Source of the DNA: Heliopora coerulea
Taxonomy: Eukaryota > Cnidaria > Anthozoa > Scleralcyonacea > Helioporidae
Length of the DNA stretch: 64,000 bases
NCBI GenBank assembly: GCA_030142905.1
Contig: JASJOG010000072.1
Coordinates: forward strand, 372,001-436,000
Direction of reading: 5' to 3'
Shown here one piece after another: positions 49,650-61,081 of the stretch (position 1 is the stretch's first letter; the number at the start of each line of letters is the position of its first letter). The notes under the pieces were generated by a model that did not search any database, was not told the DNA's origin, and saw only the letters and a list, made by a program, of their open reading frames with translations. Both the position numbers and the translations under genes were made by a program.

Positions 49650-51682
49650 TCATTTTTTACTTGAACCAAACCCAGAAAAGCCCATCATTGCAGCCATTTC
49701 TGGATTAAGACTTGCATCATCCTCAACTTCCACTTTCCTTTTCTTTTGCCTTCTTGCTTCTTTACGTCTTTCCCTTTGACGTTCTTCCTAATAAATTTTG
49801 AGAGTTTTAGTATCTTGCAAAATCATTTGAGCCTACAGTGTCCTTTTCTCATGAAATCACTTCCCTTCATAATCTAATGTAATATTTGGTAAAATAATAG
49901 AAAAACCATCCATGTCTTGAATTTTTAAAATCAATGTGTTAATCATGAAAAATTCTCTATTAAAGACTAACACCAATGTTTCAGTGCTAGGACTAGAAAG
50001 AAGGGGTACTTGGTTCAAATATGTGACTATATCAGTGAAATAAACTTGGAGCAAGAATATTCTTTGCAAAGTTGCTGACAGTTACCATAAGCTCCAAGGC
50101 TAAGAAATTTCTGAACCCCTTCAAGCTCTGTTTACCTCTAAAATCCAGGTATATGCATGGCCTGTGCTTCAGCTATATACAAATCAGCCCATTAAGGAAC
50201 AAGGTCACACTTCAATATTTTACTCTGGCTAAGACCAGGCAATTTTACTCATCAAAGAGATGAGCCCTGCCATTTAATGAATCAATCAGAACACTTAATC
50301 AGCCCAGGTCATGAGGCACTTGCCGCAGCCATCTCCTTTCCAATAGGAAAAGTTTTTGTCATCATTTTTTTATTTTTTTGTATTTACCACTTTCCTAACA
50401 AGCATGCTTTTTTGATGAGTTTCCGATAGAAGAAATTTGACTTGTCACAAAACTGCTTAAATCATTCTCCAAACTCCTACTGTAACTAATCAAATGTCCC
50501 ATTGTTTTCTCTAAAATGGGAATAGCATTTATGCTACAACTTGAAAATTTTGTGAGGAGTCTTGCCATGAAGATGGCAGTGGCAGAAATATGGGGATAGC
50601 AACATCAAAGTCACTGGTGGCAGAAAACATTTGATGTTGAGGAGACTAGCTGTTATAAAAGAGTAGAGCAAGAATGGTACATACTTACGTCGTCCCACCA
50701 AAATTTCAGAACAGTAAAGAAAGAAACACATGAAATCACATTTCCACATGTTGACTTCATAAATAAAGATACAAATCAGGATAAAATGATCTTACATTGT
50801 CAGTTAAACAAGATAACAAGTACATTTTTAGTACAGGCTTGAAAATATTGGGGGACTTAGCCCTGTCGTCACAGATATTTGAGGGGCTGTAGCCTCCCTA
50901 TCCCACCCACTCCACCACCTGTGATCAAAGTTACAAACATGGGTGGGGGTTCTGATGATTAATGGTTCCAGTTCTATTAGTCACAGAAGGATCTTGGGAC
51001 ACCTTCAGATCCATTTATGATACTAGCTTTGACATGAGTTTAACTTCAGTCCAAATACATCTCACCTGATCCAAAAAAAGATGAGACACATATGGTAGTT
51101 GAAGTGAGTGAAAGGGTGAAAGCAGGATTTGTCAGAAATTCTTTTGTCATACTTTTCTAGCTCCCTATCCCTCCTCCAAAGTATTCAACTTGCAGGCAAA
51201 TTTTATATTATGAAGCAAACCTCTTCTTTTAACTCCGCCATCCTAGCCTCAAAATCGTAATCCTTCTTCTTCTTTTCTTCTTCAAGCTTCCTCTTGTTGT
51301 GCTCAAATCTCTTTTTCACTTGGTCTAAACTGGACCTCTCTACTCGCATTGACATTCCCAGGTTTCTTTGATGTTTCTTGCCATTAATATGATCGAGGAA
51401 GTTTATAGAATCCTTCACTATACAATCGCACACGTTGCAAAAATATCCTCCTTGTTGAGAGTTCGGCGTGCTTTTGGTGATAACGATGGACTTTCCCAAA
51501 CTTGAGTCCAAATCAACTTGGTGGTCCCTTGGTCGTAAAAGCTCTCTTTTAACTGGAACACTGGACGTTTTTTCAACCTTCCCATGCTCATCATCTTGCA
51601 AGCGTTCTTTAGCGAGCCTCTCGTATTCTTCAGTGTCCCAGGTTCGTCGAAAATTGTCGCTTTTTCCTAATGGTTTGGCCAT
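49650..51682 (-). CDS. ZMAT2: Zinc-finger matrin-type protein 2 (ZMAT2)
   Basis: Two minus-strand exons, 51682-51221 and 49787-49650, phase 0, give 199 residues, the same length as human ZMAT2 (yeast Snu23). The sequence runs from WDTEEYERLAKERL through PVKRELLR to a C2H2 finger of the matrin/U1 type (Cys82, Cys85, His98, His104, within CNVCDCIVKDSINFLDHING). KKHQRNLGMSMRVERSSLDQ is followed by a long basic-acidic helix and the family signature MAAMMGFSGFGSSKK. The family acts in the nucleus in the spliceosomal B complex with the U4/U6.U5 tri-snRNP. The exon 1 donor is GTTTGC, atypical but fixed by homology. The single 1.43-kb intron holds a TTAA-ended repeat. Divergent from EXOSC2. Confidence 0.96.
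50191..50285. repeat. TTAA-ended interspersed repeat, copy 3
   Basis: ATTAAGGAACAAGGTCACAC, then TTTTACTCTGGCTAAGACCAG, AATTTTACTCATCAAAGAGA and GCCATTTAATGA match the two SYNRG intron copies in order and spacing. It lies in the ZMAT2 intron. Confidence 0.65.
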
Positions 51683-52085
51683 GTTTGGTGTTTGTGAAAG
51701 AACCAGTCTAGTCTAAAACACATGCCGCTGGCACATTGGAATGGCTGGAGTTGCTCGGACAAAATTACGTTAGGTCATTCAATTTTGTGTATGTTTTGCA
51801 AATTAATCTTGCTTGCCGAAATAATGGCGAAAAAACAGAAAACAACACAACAATTAAAAACTAAATAAGTAGAAAATCAGAAATAAAAGATAGTGTCAGA
51901 GAAATTGCCGTGAAAAAGAACACTCACTCCCTGTCGGCCGTGGTCGTAAGAGTCTCCGAAGATCAACACGGGCGATGACTTGTACCTGGGGCAAATCTAC
52001 TTCCTCAGATTGAGCTTCAAAAATTCTTTACTATCAATCTATTTCATGGGAATACAGCATAAACTTACCTTGAAAGTTGAGAACG
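51683..52085. promoter_or_regulatory. Shared ZMAT2/EXOSC2 promoter region
   Basis: 403 bases separate the divergent start codons of two RNA-processing genes. No TATA box is evident. An ATG at 52,046 opens a 35-codon frame that overlaps the EXOSC2 start out of frame; it would act as an upstream frame only if transcription starts before it. Bidirectional promoter function is inferred. Confidence 0.6.
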
Positions 52086-55000
52086 ATGAGTTCTGTCGAA
52101 GTTCGGATTCCTATAAAGCAAGAAAAACGGCCTATGTCGTTTGCAGCAAGTGAATTTGTGAGCAAAAAACGCATTGTATCACCTGGAGATGTGATCACAG
52201 AAGCGAGTGATTATATGAGGTAGGGGTGACTCGGATAAACGGCGCAAGTTGGTTGGAGCCGGTAGACCAGAAAATCTGATTCACAGCGAAGTATTAATCT
52301 TACTCCTGTTGTGTGGAAACCTTAACTCATTTCGCTCAATATCCGCTTTTTAATTTTGCTCTAGCTAGCTCAGACGACTAAGATTTAGGGGAGACCCCTC
52401 GTACCTGACAGGGTTAAAATTTAGTTAATATTGTCATCGTGGAATGGTCGGAATTTTTTGTGGGGGTGGAGCAGGGGTTTGAAAGGGAATGGTTCCCCTC
52501 CTGAAATTGCAGTTTTAACCTCAAAGTCATTGGACTGATGTTTGGACTCCCTGTCCCAAAAGCCCTTGGTATGTTGTGGGATGGGGGGGGGGGGGGGAAG
52601 AAAGCTGTAAACATCCATCAGGTGAGTCAATTGCCACAACTGATGCCAACGACAAACACTGTTTGGCAGAATGACTGCACAGTGTATGTCCATAAATCTC
52701 ACTTTTTAGCATCATGTCACTAGTGGGTTGTTGTATCATTAACAATTTAAATCCAAAGCCAGCCAAGACATTTCCCTTTAAAGACAAAAATTGGTATTGG
52801 CCATATTAAAATGAATTATGTGGAATGCAATCGTAATGTTGCAGAATCTGTGACATTTTCATCAACTTTTTCCATGGCTTTTTCTTTCCAGTTTACCAAG
52901 GAGATCCTAGGAACAAGGATGATAGGTTGATATTTCACTTGAGATAACATGTAACACTTTACCCCACCCCCCACCCCCTAGTAGCCAGAGTTAAGCTACA
53001 AAAGGTTGGTTTGGGGGGTTATGGGTTGACCAGTATGCTCAGTTTTCAAAATATTGTTTTGATTACTTTCTCAACATGCATCACTACCTTGCAGAGGTCA
53101 TGGCACATTCATTGAGAATGACAAACTTATGGCTTCTGTAACTGGAACTGTGGAAATAGTGAACAAGTTAATTTTTGTCAAGCCATTAAAATCCAGGTTT
53201 GTGGTACTGTACAGTAACATTCTGATTTTTAATTACTTGACAATATTTAATTATAGATATAATGTATTTATTATTTGGAGATGAAATTTTAATTTTTTTT
53301 CTGAACTGTTATTGCTCTGTGCTCCCTGGATTTTTTCATAAAAATGTTTCTGTCATGTTTAATTTTAATCATTTTAGATTCAAGTTAGGGATACATAATT
53401 GAGTCATTTAGAATTGCTCAGTACAAATGAATTTGTAAAACATAAGGCAATATATACATTACATTACCAGAATGTAAAATAATTAGCCTGTTATTTTATT
53501 TACTTTTATTTTTTTTAGTTCTAGGGCCCTCAGTAAATGGTATATACTGTTATGGTGTCCCCCCTTTTCCATATTTTATTTTGTATATTATTGGCAAAGC
53601 ATAGTAATAAAAAAAAAAAGATATAACATGTAAGCAAATTTTTATCTGTTTTTCATTGCAAACAGAACTAGTATGGCCAACAGCTAGAGGGAAAAAATAG
53701 CATACAATAAAAACCACTGTATTTTGTTATGTGAATTATTAATGGTTCGTGAGTTGGTTTTGTGTTGAATTATTAGATACAATGGAGAAGTGGGTGATGT
53801 TGTTGTTGGTAGAATAAAAGAGGTAAGACTGCTATAATTGATGATTTTATTATATGTATACATAGACGTACACAATGTATACAGTCGTATGTATATTAAA
53901 CAACCAATAGTTTAATCCATTCCTACTTAACATGTCTTTTTATATTTTGTTTTAACCACAGTAAAGCTAGATGTTTCAGTGTGTAATATTTAGCTTGTGC
54001 ACCAGTTAACTGTGGTCTTAAATGTAAAACCCATACATCCATTTCATCATTAGTTTAAACATTTTTAGGTGGGACAGAAGCGCTGGAAGGTGGATACATT
54101 TGCAAAGCTAGATTCTGTTTTGATGTTGTCATCAGTTAACTTACCAGGAGGAGAGCTGGTAAGTGGTTTTAATGTTTAATGCTCAGTTTCATGGTTGAGA
54201 AGAAAGAACCAGTAGATGATCTCAATGATAATACCAAGTTAATCCAACATTATAAGTATAAGCAGCACAATAGATTTACACTTGAGTTGTTGTTCCAGTA
54301 AAGTAAATGCAGAAATACAAATTGTAATTGGTATACATGTCAAAAATAGCAACCTTGTACTTATTTTTTCCATCTTTTGTTTTTCCTGACAACTCTTATT
54401 GTCTAGAGGCGGAGATCTGTCCAAGATGAATTAATGATGAGAGATGTTCTAGCTGAAGGGGATTTAATAAGTGTATCTTTGCATTCAAAGTATATGTTTC
54501 ATTATTAGTATGATAATTGACATGTTTGAGGAAGTTGATTGTCCAGGTTAGTGTAGTCTTGAGAAAGACTGTTGGTTGAAGTGACTGACATTTTGATACT
54601 GAAGATGACCGCCACTAAGGCTGTCGAAACGTCAGTCACTTCAACCAACAGTCTTTCTCAAGACTACACTAACCTGGATGATCAACTTCCTCAAACATGT
54701 CAAGATTCTCCCAGGTTCAAACCATTTACTTTAGTATGATAATTGGACCGTTCTGTCTCACTCAAAGGATGCTATTTTGCAACAGTTGACATTGAGGCAA
54801 AAATTACAGAATTAAGGAAAAACTGAAAGTAGTGGTTTTAAATCTGATACAGAATGGTCTGATTTACATATTTTTTTCCAGTCAATTTAGACTTCTAAAA
54901 AGAGCTGCACCTCCAAAATAGTTGATTGCAATGGACAAATACTGTAGACACATTTGCATGATGAGTAATACACAATATTCTTATCTGAACCACGTGACTT

Positions 55001-58000
55001 ATGACTGCCCCATGTTGTAACTATTATATAACAACTATATCCACCATTGCATATCTGCCTTGACATGTAAAAACAGGCTGAAGTACAATCACTGTTTGCT
55101 GATGGATCATTATCCCTGCACACACGCAGTCAAAAATATGGAAAGGTTGGTCAAAAAATGCTGTCGTAATATTTCTTGCAAGGTAACAACTTTACTTACT
55201 ATCAGCATCCTTACAGCTTAGTATTCAAAAATGTCTGGTTCTTGCTTGTGTAGCTGGAACAAGGAACATTGGTTCAGGTGTCACCTTCATTAATCAAGAG
55301 ATGCAAGACACATTTTCATGAATTATCTTGTGGAGTTAGTGTTATCATTGGCAACAATGGATATATCTGGATACAACCCCACACAAATAATAAGGTAAGG
55401 CTCCTATAACCCACTATCACCTGTCCTAAAATGGTCATCCAGTTAGGCCACACCTTAGGGTTAAGAGCTTATGCAAGTCAAGGAAATGAAAAGAACAAAA
55501 AGAATGAGAGAAAATAAAGATCTGTAGGATAAACAAAGATTGTTAATACAAGAGAGATGAAACTTTACTATCTTAAATCCCAGATATTCTGAAAACAAAA
55601 GGAAATATAAATGCTGATGAAAAAATTTCAGTTGCACAGCACTTGCTGCACCATACTATACTGTCACGTTAACCATAAAATTTCTCTCCACCTGTAGAGA
55701 TGCCTGATGCTGTTATAGCCTTTAGTACCCCTGTGCCTGGCCCATGTTTAATGCAATAACTGTATTAAACTGTGGCCGTGAGCCCAGAGGCGGCGTGGCT
55801 CTCAAATAGGCGCGAGAAATGATATGTTAAGGGCCCACTTTTAGCAGGGGGTTTAAGGTGGGGCTGAGGAGAATGCTGCCAAAAAAAATACGATCTGAAT
55901 TGAAGATATGTCAAGATAAAACTAAGAAAAAAACACTGACATCATGAAATGCGTATATAATGACGTGCGTTGATAATAGAATATAAATGATCAAAATTGA
56001 CACCCTGCTAAGCCTACAGGAGTTTTAAACTTCATGATCATACCTCTACATAAAACATCAAATTTATAATAATTTTACACCCAACCTAACCCTCTACATA
56101 AGGACCTTCTGCCTACAAATCGTTGGGGCCCACACACTTCAAATTTTTGGAGCCCATCGGGAAATGTCCCGGTAGGCCACGCGACGCCACCCCTGCGCGA
56201 GTCTGAAAAAACTGTCAGGTCTGACGCTAAAAATGACGTAACAGTCTGTCGAAGATTTTTACGTGTGTATGCTAGCTGTATCAACCAAGCATCGTGGAAA
56301 TATCCTTGACAAGACTGACCAAGAGCGAAGTTTCTTGATCGAAACATCTTTTTAAGTTTCTTAAACGGTGTATATAGTACGTTTTAATAGTCAGCGACAA
56401 AACTTGTATGAAAAACATTTTTAGATCAAAATCATGACGTTTTTTTACATTTCTAACGTGCTGCGATTCAGTTTTTTTGTCATTTTAACATAGCGCTACG
56501 TAACACTACGTCATAACACGCTAATTCGTCAAGAAAGCTTGGAACGTAATGTTTTCTAAGCCGGAAAAATTTGAGGAGAAAAGTGAGCGTGTTTTTATGA
56601 CATTTAAAGACATGACACGGTTATGATTTTCCTTTGCATTTTCCTTATGAATTCTTAATGAGTTTTATAAACTCAAATCTTGTATTCTGAGCACGCAAGA
56701 AAGATAACTTCAAAATAAGAAGTAAATCTTTATTTGTTCTTTCTTACGGATTGCAAACAGGAAAAGATTTCCAGGGAGGATCGTGAAATAATCGCTCGTC
56801 TACGAAACTGTATTCTGGCTTTAACTGAGCATCGGACGCTGATTTTTGACACCAGTCTTAACTTCGCCTTTAAAACGTCTTTGCAGTACTCTGTGGTAAG
56901 TATTTTGCCTCGGATAACGATGGGAAATATACAAATTACAACCCAGAAAATAATTCTAAATAGAAAATTACAGCAAGGAAAAGTAATGAATTACAAATCG
57001 CCAGTATAGAACAAAACAAATTCTGAAAAGAAATAAAATAGAATACTGCGTAGGCACTGTTGAAATAGAAGTGAAATAATTGGAAAGGGCTGAGAAATGC
57101 CGAAATGTAAAGAGTAGTTTTCTAACGTTTCGAGCAAAGGCCCTTCGTCAGGGACAAAACCAAAGGGCCTTTGCTCGAAACGTTAGAAAACTACCCTTTA
57201 CATTTCAGCATTACTCAGACCTTTCCGATTATTTCACTTCAAATTCTGAAAAGGAAAGTCCTCTTGTCTTGTTTTATACTTCATAAAGTTGTCGGCTGGT
57301 CATGGTTTTTGGGCAAATTAACAGGTAAAGTTGTTGATTACAAATTACTAGCTCCGCAAATTGTTTTTGCACGATGAAATCAAAACATGACCTTATTGGG
57401 GACCTGAGGTAGGTTCAAGTTGCTATCTTCAGTTAAACTTCAGACGAAAAACCTTAAGTCGTAGCAGGGTCACCACGAGCAGGTAGATAGCATGATCCCC
57501 GGGAAAGAGTTAAATACGCTGGAAAGTGAGGTTGCTTTAAAAGAGACTAGCCAACAGAATTTGAGAAAACCTATCTTTTAGTCATGCAAAGTCACAACGT
57601 TTAGACTGTACCTTTGGTGTAGGAAATTTCAGCTGTTAAAGAGTCTGTCCTGCACTGCAGCGCTTGTCAGGCGGAGTACGCCAACCACCAGCGAGCGGAG
57701 AGGAGCCAGCATGGTCCCAAAATGGTACGGTACCTCTAGGGTGCCTCGGCACACCACGAATGTGCCTTTAAGACAGGGTACCTTGAAGACAAAAAGGTTG
57801 AGAATCATTACTTCATTGAACTAAGAAAACCAAATAGGAACTCATCAATCTTATGCGTTGGTCGCACAGTGTTCAGGATGAACTAATCTTGATAATTAAC
57901 AGTGCTAGACGCGGGTTTGACGGATCTGTGAAACGTGTATGATTCGTAAAAAAACCCTGGATTAGTTCCACACGAAGCCATTACCAGCCGACAATTTAAG

Positions 58001-58291
58001 GAAATAGAGCAAGAAACAAACTTCGAAAAACAACATCTTGAAGACTTAAGATTTAAGTAAAAACAAGACGAATGTAAACATTTGTCTTGTGTTTACTTAA
58101 ATCTTAAGTCTTCAAGGTTTTGTTTTTCGGAGTTTGTTTCTTGCTTTAGTTCCACACACTTGTGCCTTTTTGGTTACGTGGCCCACATTCACCAAAGGGC
58201 TTATTTTTGTGTTCAACAGAAAGATCTTCTCAAGCCAGAAATCAAAGACGAAATTGCTCGGATCACAAGTCAGAAGCTTGAGCAGTTATAA
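52086..58291 (+). CDS. EXOSC2: Exosome complex cap subunit RRP4 (EXOSC2)
   Basis: Nine exons: 52086-52219, 53095-53196, 53777-53822, 54069-54158, 54407-54472, 55077-55145, 55254-55394, 56761-56895 and 58220-58291. Phases agree and give 284 residues (human about 293). Seen in order: VSPGDVIT and RGHGT(F/Y) of the N-terminal domain; YNGEVGDVVVGRI and QKRWKVDT of the S1 domain (~aa 79-160), then LPGGELRRRS and SLHTRS; a KH domain with the GNNG loop (aa 202-205, IIGNNGYIWI); and a C-terminal helix KDLLKPEIKDEI. The family caps the nine-subunit RNA exosome and feeds RNA to it in nucleus and cytoplasm. The exon 7-8 junction lacks about 11 residues present in human. The ATG context has A at -3. Introns 5 and 8 carry hairpin insertions. 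Confidence 0.96.
54505..54745 (-). mobile_element. Leader-hairpin insertion H3 (reverse orientation)
   Basis: A 15-bp direct repeat TTAGTATGATAATTG (54505-54519 and 54731-54745) bounds arms of about 70 bases (54520-54589 and 54631-54700) around a 41-base loop. A 30-base unpaired leader lies at the right, so the unit is reversed relative to H1. The loop and arm contain CTAAGGCTGTCGAAACGTCA. It lies in EXOSC2 intron 5, 33 bases after the donor. Confidence 0.78.
55395..56760. other. EXOSC2 intron 7, unresolved repeat content
   Basis: GC-richer than its surroundings. GGCGGCGTGGCTCTC (~55,790) and GGCCACGCGACGCCACC (~56,175) are loosely inverted, suggesting an old element across about 55,770-56,220. 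No exon is visible that would supply the residues missing from EXOSC2 here. Confidence 0.4.
57017..57253 (+). mobile_element. Leader-hairpin insertion H4
   Basis: The direct repeat CAAATTCTGAAAAG (14 bases, 57017-57030 and 57240-57253) encloses a 37-base leader and two arms of 78 bases (57068-57145 and 57163-57240) with a 17-base loop. The arm core CGAGCAAAGGCCCTT matches the inner arm of H1. It lies in EXOSC2 intron 8. Confidence 0.78.
57962..58157 (+). mobile_element. Leader-hairpin insertion H5
   Basis: The direct repeat TTAGTTCCACAC (57962-57973 and 58146-58157) bounds a leader of about 34 bases and arms of about 67 bases (58008-58074 and 58079-58145) with a 4-base loop. It ends 60 bases before EXOSC2 exon 9, so the last intron carries two such insertions. 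Confidence 0.78.
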
Positions 58292-59059
58292 AGTTATGCA
58301 AGTGTGGACCGGACTTTGCCTCTGGAGTTCATAAAGATCTACACCCATTGAAAAAGTTTAGGAAACCGGACCGAGAATGGACATCAATACTCAGCGTGCA
58401 ATCATCAAAAAAGCATTAGACTTTCTTAAGAAGCCTTTTTGGCTTGACCGAGGCAACGGGCACAAAGGGTCGGCAGTAAAATGCTAATGAAAACTAAAAT
58501 AATAGGACTGAAGACACAATGCAAACAGCGTTTTGGAGGAGAGATTTTTCAGCAAGCAAAACAGTTTAAAAGATTTACGTATCCGCGAATAATTTACACA
58601 CGACAAATACTTACCACTAAGATTGAATAGTTGCAATAAACCTACACAGATTTACAAATAGTAATTTGCAGTTTTTGCTCCATTTAAAATGTTGATTTAA
58701 AGATATTTCCTTGGACCTGACGATGACCCAGCATTGGGTCGGAACGTAGTCTATCATAACATTTGTCAGCAACGTATTTCTTTAGGTTGATCATGCATGA
58801 ATCGTATATTTTATTTATGTGAAAAACTTGAATCATTTTGTCTTTATTACATGAGCGGAAAATGAGGGAGAGAAAGGAAAGAAACTGGCCAATATCAATC
58901 AAGTACATTACTTGTTTTTGCATTGAGAATGACAGGATTTTTGTTCACCATCTGGGGATCATTGAAAATTAGTGTTAACGCTCTCGCAATGCCACAGTTG
59001 GATACAAGGGGGGGAAAAAAGATTAAATGACTAATATAAACAAAATCTCATACGAAAAG
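58292..59059. other. Region downstream of EXOSC2
   Basis: No gene recognised. A compact GACGATGACCCAGCATTGGG stretch near 58,719 looks like part of a dispersed repeat, but only one copy is in the window. Confidence 0.4.
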
Positions 59060-59300
59060 TTTGGTCGACACATTTTATTTGTTCCAATTTATTTTATTCA
59101 CTTGCGTCTTAATCCATTCGAGAAAAACAGTTTACAATGTTTTGCGCATATACACTGCTCTATGTGATCTTCACACAGCTTTGGTCGACGCATTTTATTT
59201 GTTCCAATCTATTTTATTCACTTGCGTCTTAATCCATTCGAGAAAAAACAGTTCACGATATTTTTCGCATATACACTGCTCTACATGATCTTCACACAGT
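59060..59300. repeat. 120-bp tandem duplication
   Basis: TTTGGTCGAC(A/G)CATTTTATT starts at 59060 and again at 59180. The two units match nearly base for base through TCACACAG. A third, partial copy (CAGTTTACGATATTTTGCAC to CACACAGCTTCATC) lies at about 59,419-59,475. Confidence 0.85.
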
Positions 59301-59927
59301 TTCATCAAATGTCGGTGAGGTTAAATATCAGGTTTAAATTTTTAAATTTTAAATAATTTTTTAAATAGCAGGTTTAATGTTTAACAGTTTACGATATTTT
59401 ATATACTTTTTTAAAAAACAGTTTACGATATTTTGCACAAATACACTGCTCTATATGATCTTCACACAGCTTCATCAAATATCGATGGCTTTTAATAGTT
59501 TCGATTCGTTAACCTTTAAGAAGGAACGACGAAAGAAATGGCCTGTACGAAATGAAACAACTGGGACTCAATCTAAAAGGTTTTTGTGTTCGTGCGTTTT
59601 CAATAGGCAGACAGACAACCTGGAACCAACTCCCTAATAATTGACATAAATTAATTGACATTAATTAATAATTAAAGTATTTGACATAAATTAATCTTTA
59701 AACTTTGTTTGTTTTTTTTAGGATAGTTGCTTTCTCTAGTAATATATATTTTAGTTGTAAATCTTAGACTTTTTCACTGTTTAAAGCTAAAGTTGATGAA
59801 TAATGATATAATTTCGTGCTCGGGTAGTTAGGTTAGTTTAAAGTTCTGTATGATAGGCTCGGTTTATAATACATGTATTAGGATTTCGGTAAAACTGGAA
59901 GACAGCACGACCAGGTGAAAACCAACC

Positions 59928-60074
59928 ATTTTAATCATTTAGCGCGGGAGTCCAGTGTAGATAGCTTCGATAAAACAACGGCGTTCTTGAGGTTATACAC
60001 TATCTAAAGGATGTGCTTTTTTTCTATCTTTTAGATAGTGTATAACCTGAAGAACGCCGTTATTTTAATCATTT
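59928..60074 (+). mobile_element. Leader-hairpin insertion H2
   Basis: A 13-bp direct repeat ATTTTAATCATTT (59928-59940 and 60062-60074) encloses a leader almost identical to that of H1 (TCCAGTGTAGATAGCTTCGA) and shorter arms of 32 bases (59977-60008 and 60030-60061). It shares the outer arm GGCGTTCTTGAGG with H1 but lacks the H1 inner arm. Confidence 0.78.
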
Positions 60075-61015
60075 GTTATGCATAACACTTGTAAAGGTTA
60101 ATAAGCGACCGTGCATATAGAGATGATTAAATAATAATAGGAGGTAACGGTGGCGTCAATTGTCGTAGGTGCTTTGGGGACCGTTAGTTGCGGGTTTGAT
60201 AAGAGAACTACCGATGAAGATAGAATTTGGAGTGTTTCAGAAAGCTTGTTTAAACGGCGCTGGATGCTTAACGTTACGTGAAGTGGCTTAATAATCCAAA
60301 ACAGAAAAACGAATTCCAGCTATAAACGAGGCTGTGTGACAGCAAAATAATAATAATGATAATGATAATTTTTTTTTAAACAAATCATCTTTATTGAGAA
60401 TCTATCAGTCAATCATACAATTAAAAAGTTGTTTCAATTGAAGAGAAAATTAAAATGTACCGACTTAAAAACTGTTCATTTGCATTTCATTATATTAAAA
60501 ATTTATATATATTAATTGTAATTATGTATATATAAAATTTAAAAAACTCCTAAGCGGCTTTCTGTATAGCCCAGTTCAGTGTTTGTATCTAGATCCTGGT
60601 TTGAAACCGAGCGAGTACCTCTTATTGCCATCATAATAATATAATGATAATGATAATGATAATAATAACTTAAACAGCAATACCTGGATACGTTGTGAAA
60701 CAATACAAAGTCATTATTGACGTCCTTGGTGGATGGTCTGGGGAATCTCGAACAGAAGATGAAGGAATTAACTGGAGAACGAGCTAGAGTCCGTTTTATT
60801 AGAGTCCGTTTTATAGAGTCCGATGCAAGAGTCCGTTTTATCACAGTTTGAACATTTCTCAATGTTTTAAGGTTTTAACGAAGTTATTAAAGATTTTAGT
60901 GTTGTATATAGATATACTAAATTTTACATAATAGCTGCATGGGTTACGTTTGCGTAATATGCGTGCTTAATCTTAGGGTTTGAGCATCCAAACGTTTTAT
61001 ACTGCAATGAGGACA

Positions 61016-61016
<1 letters not shown>
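60075..61016. other. Intergenic with short AAT/GATAAT runs
   Basis: Simple ATAATGATAATGATAAT runs lie at about 60,347-60,370 and 60,632-60,667. The phrase AGAGTCCGTTTTAT recurs three times between 60,788 and 60,841. No gene recognised. Confidence 0.45.
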
Positions 61017-61081
<65 letters not shown>

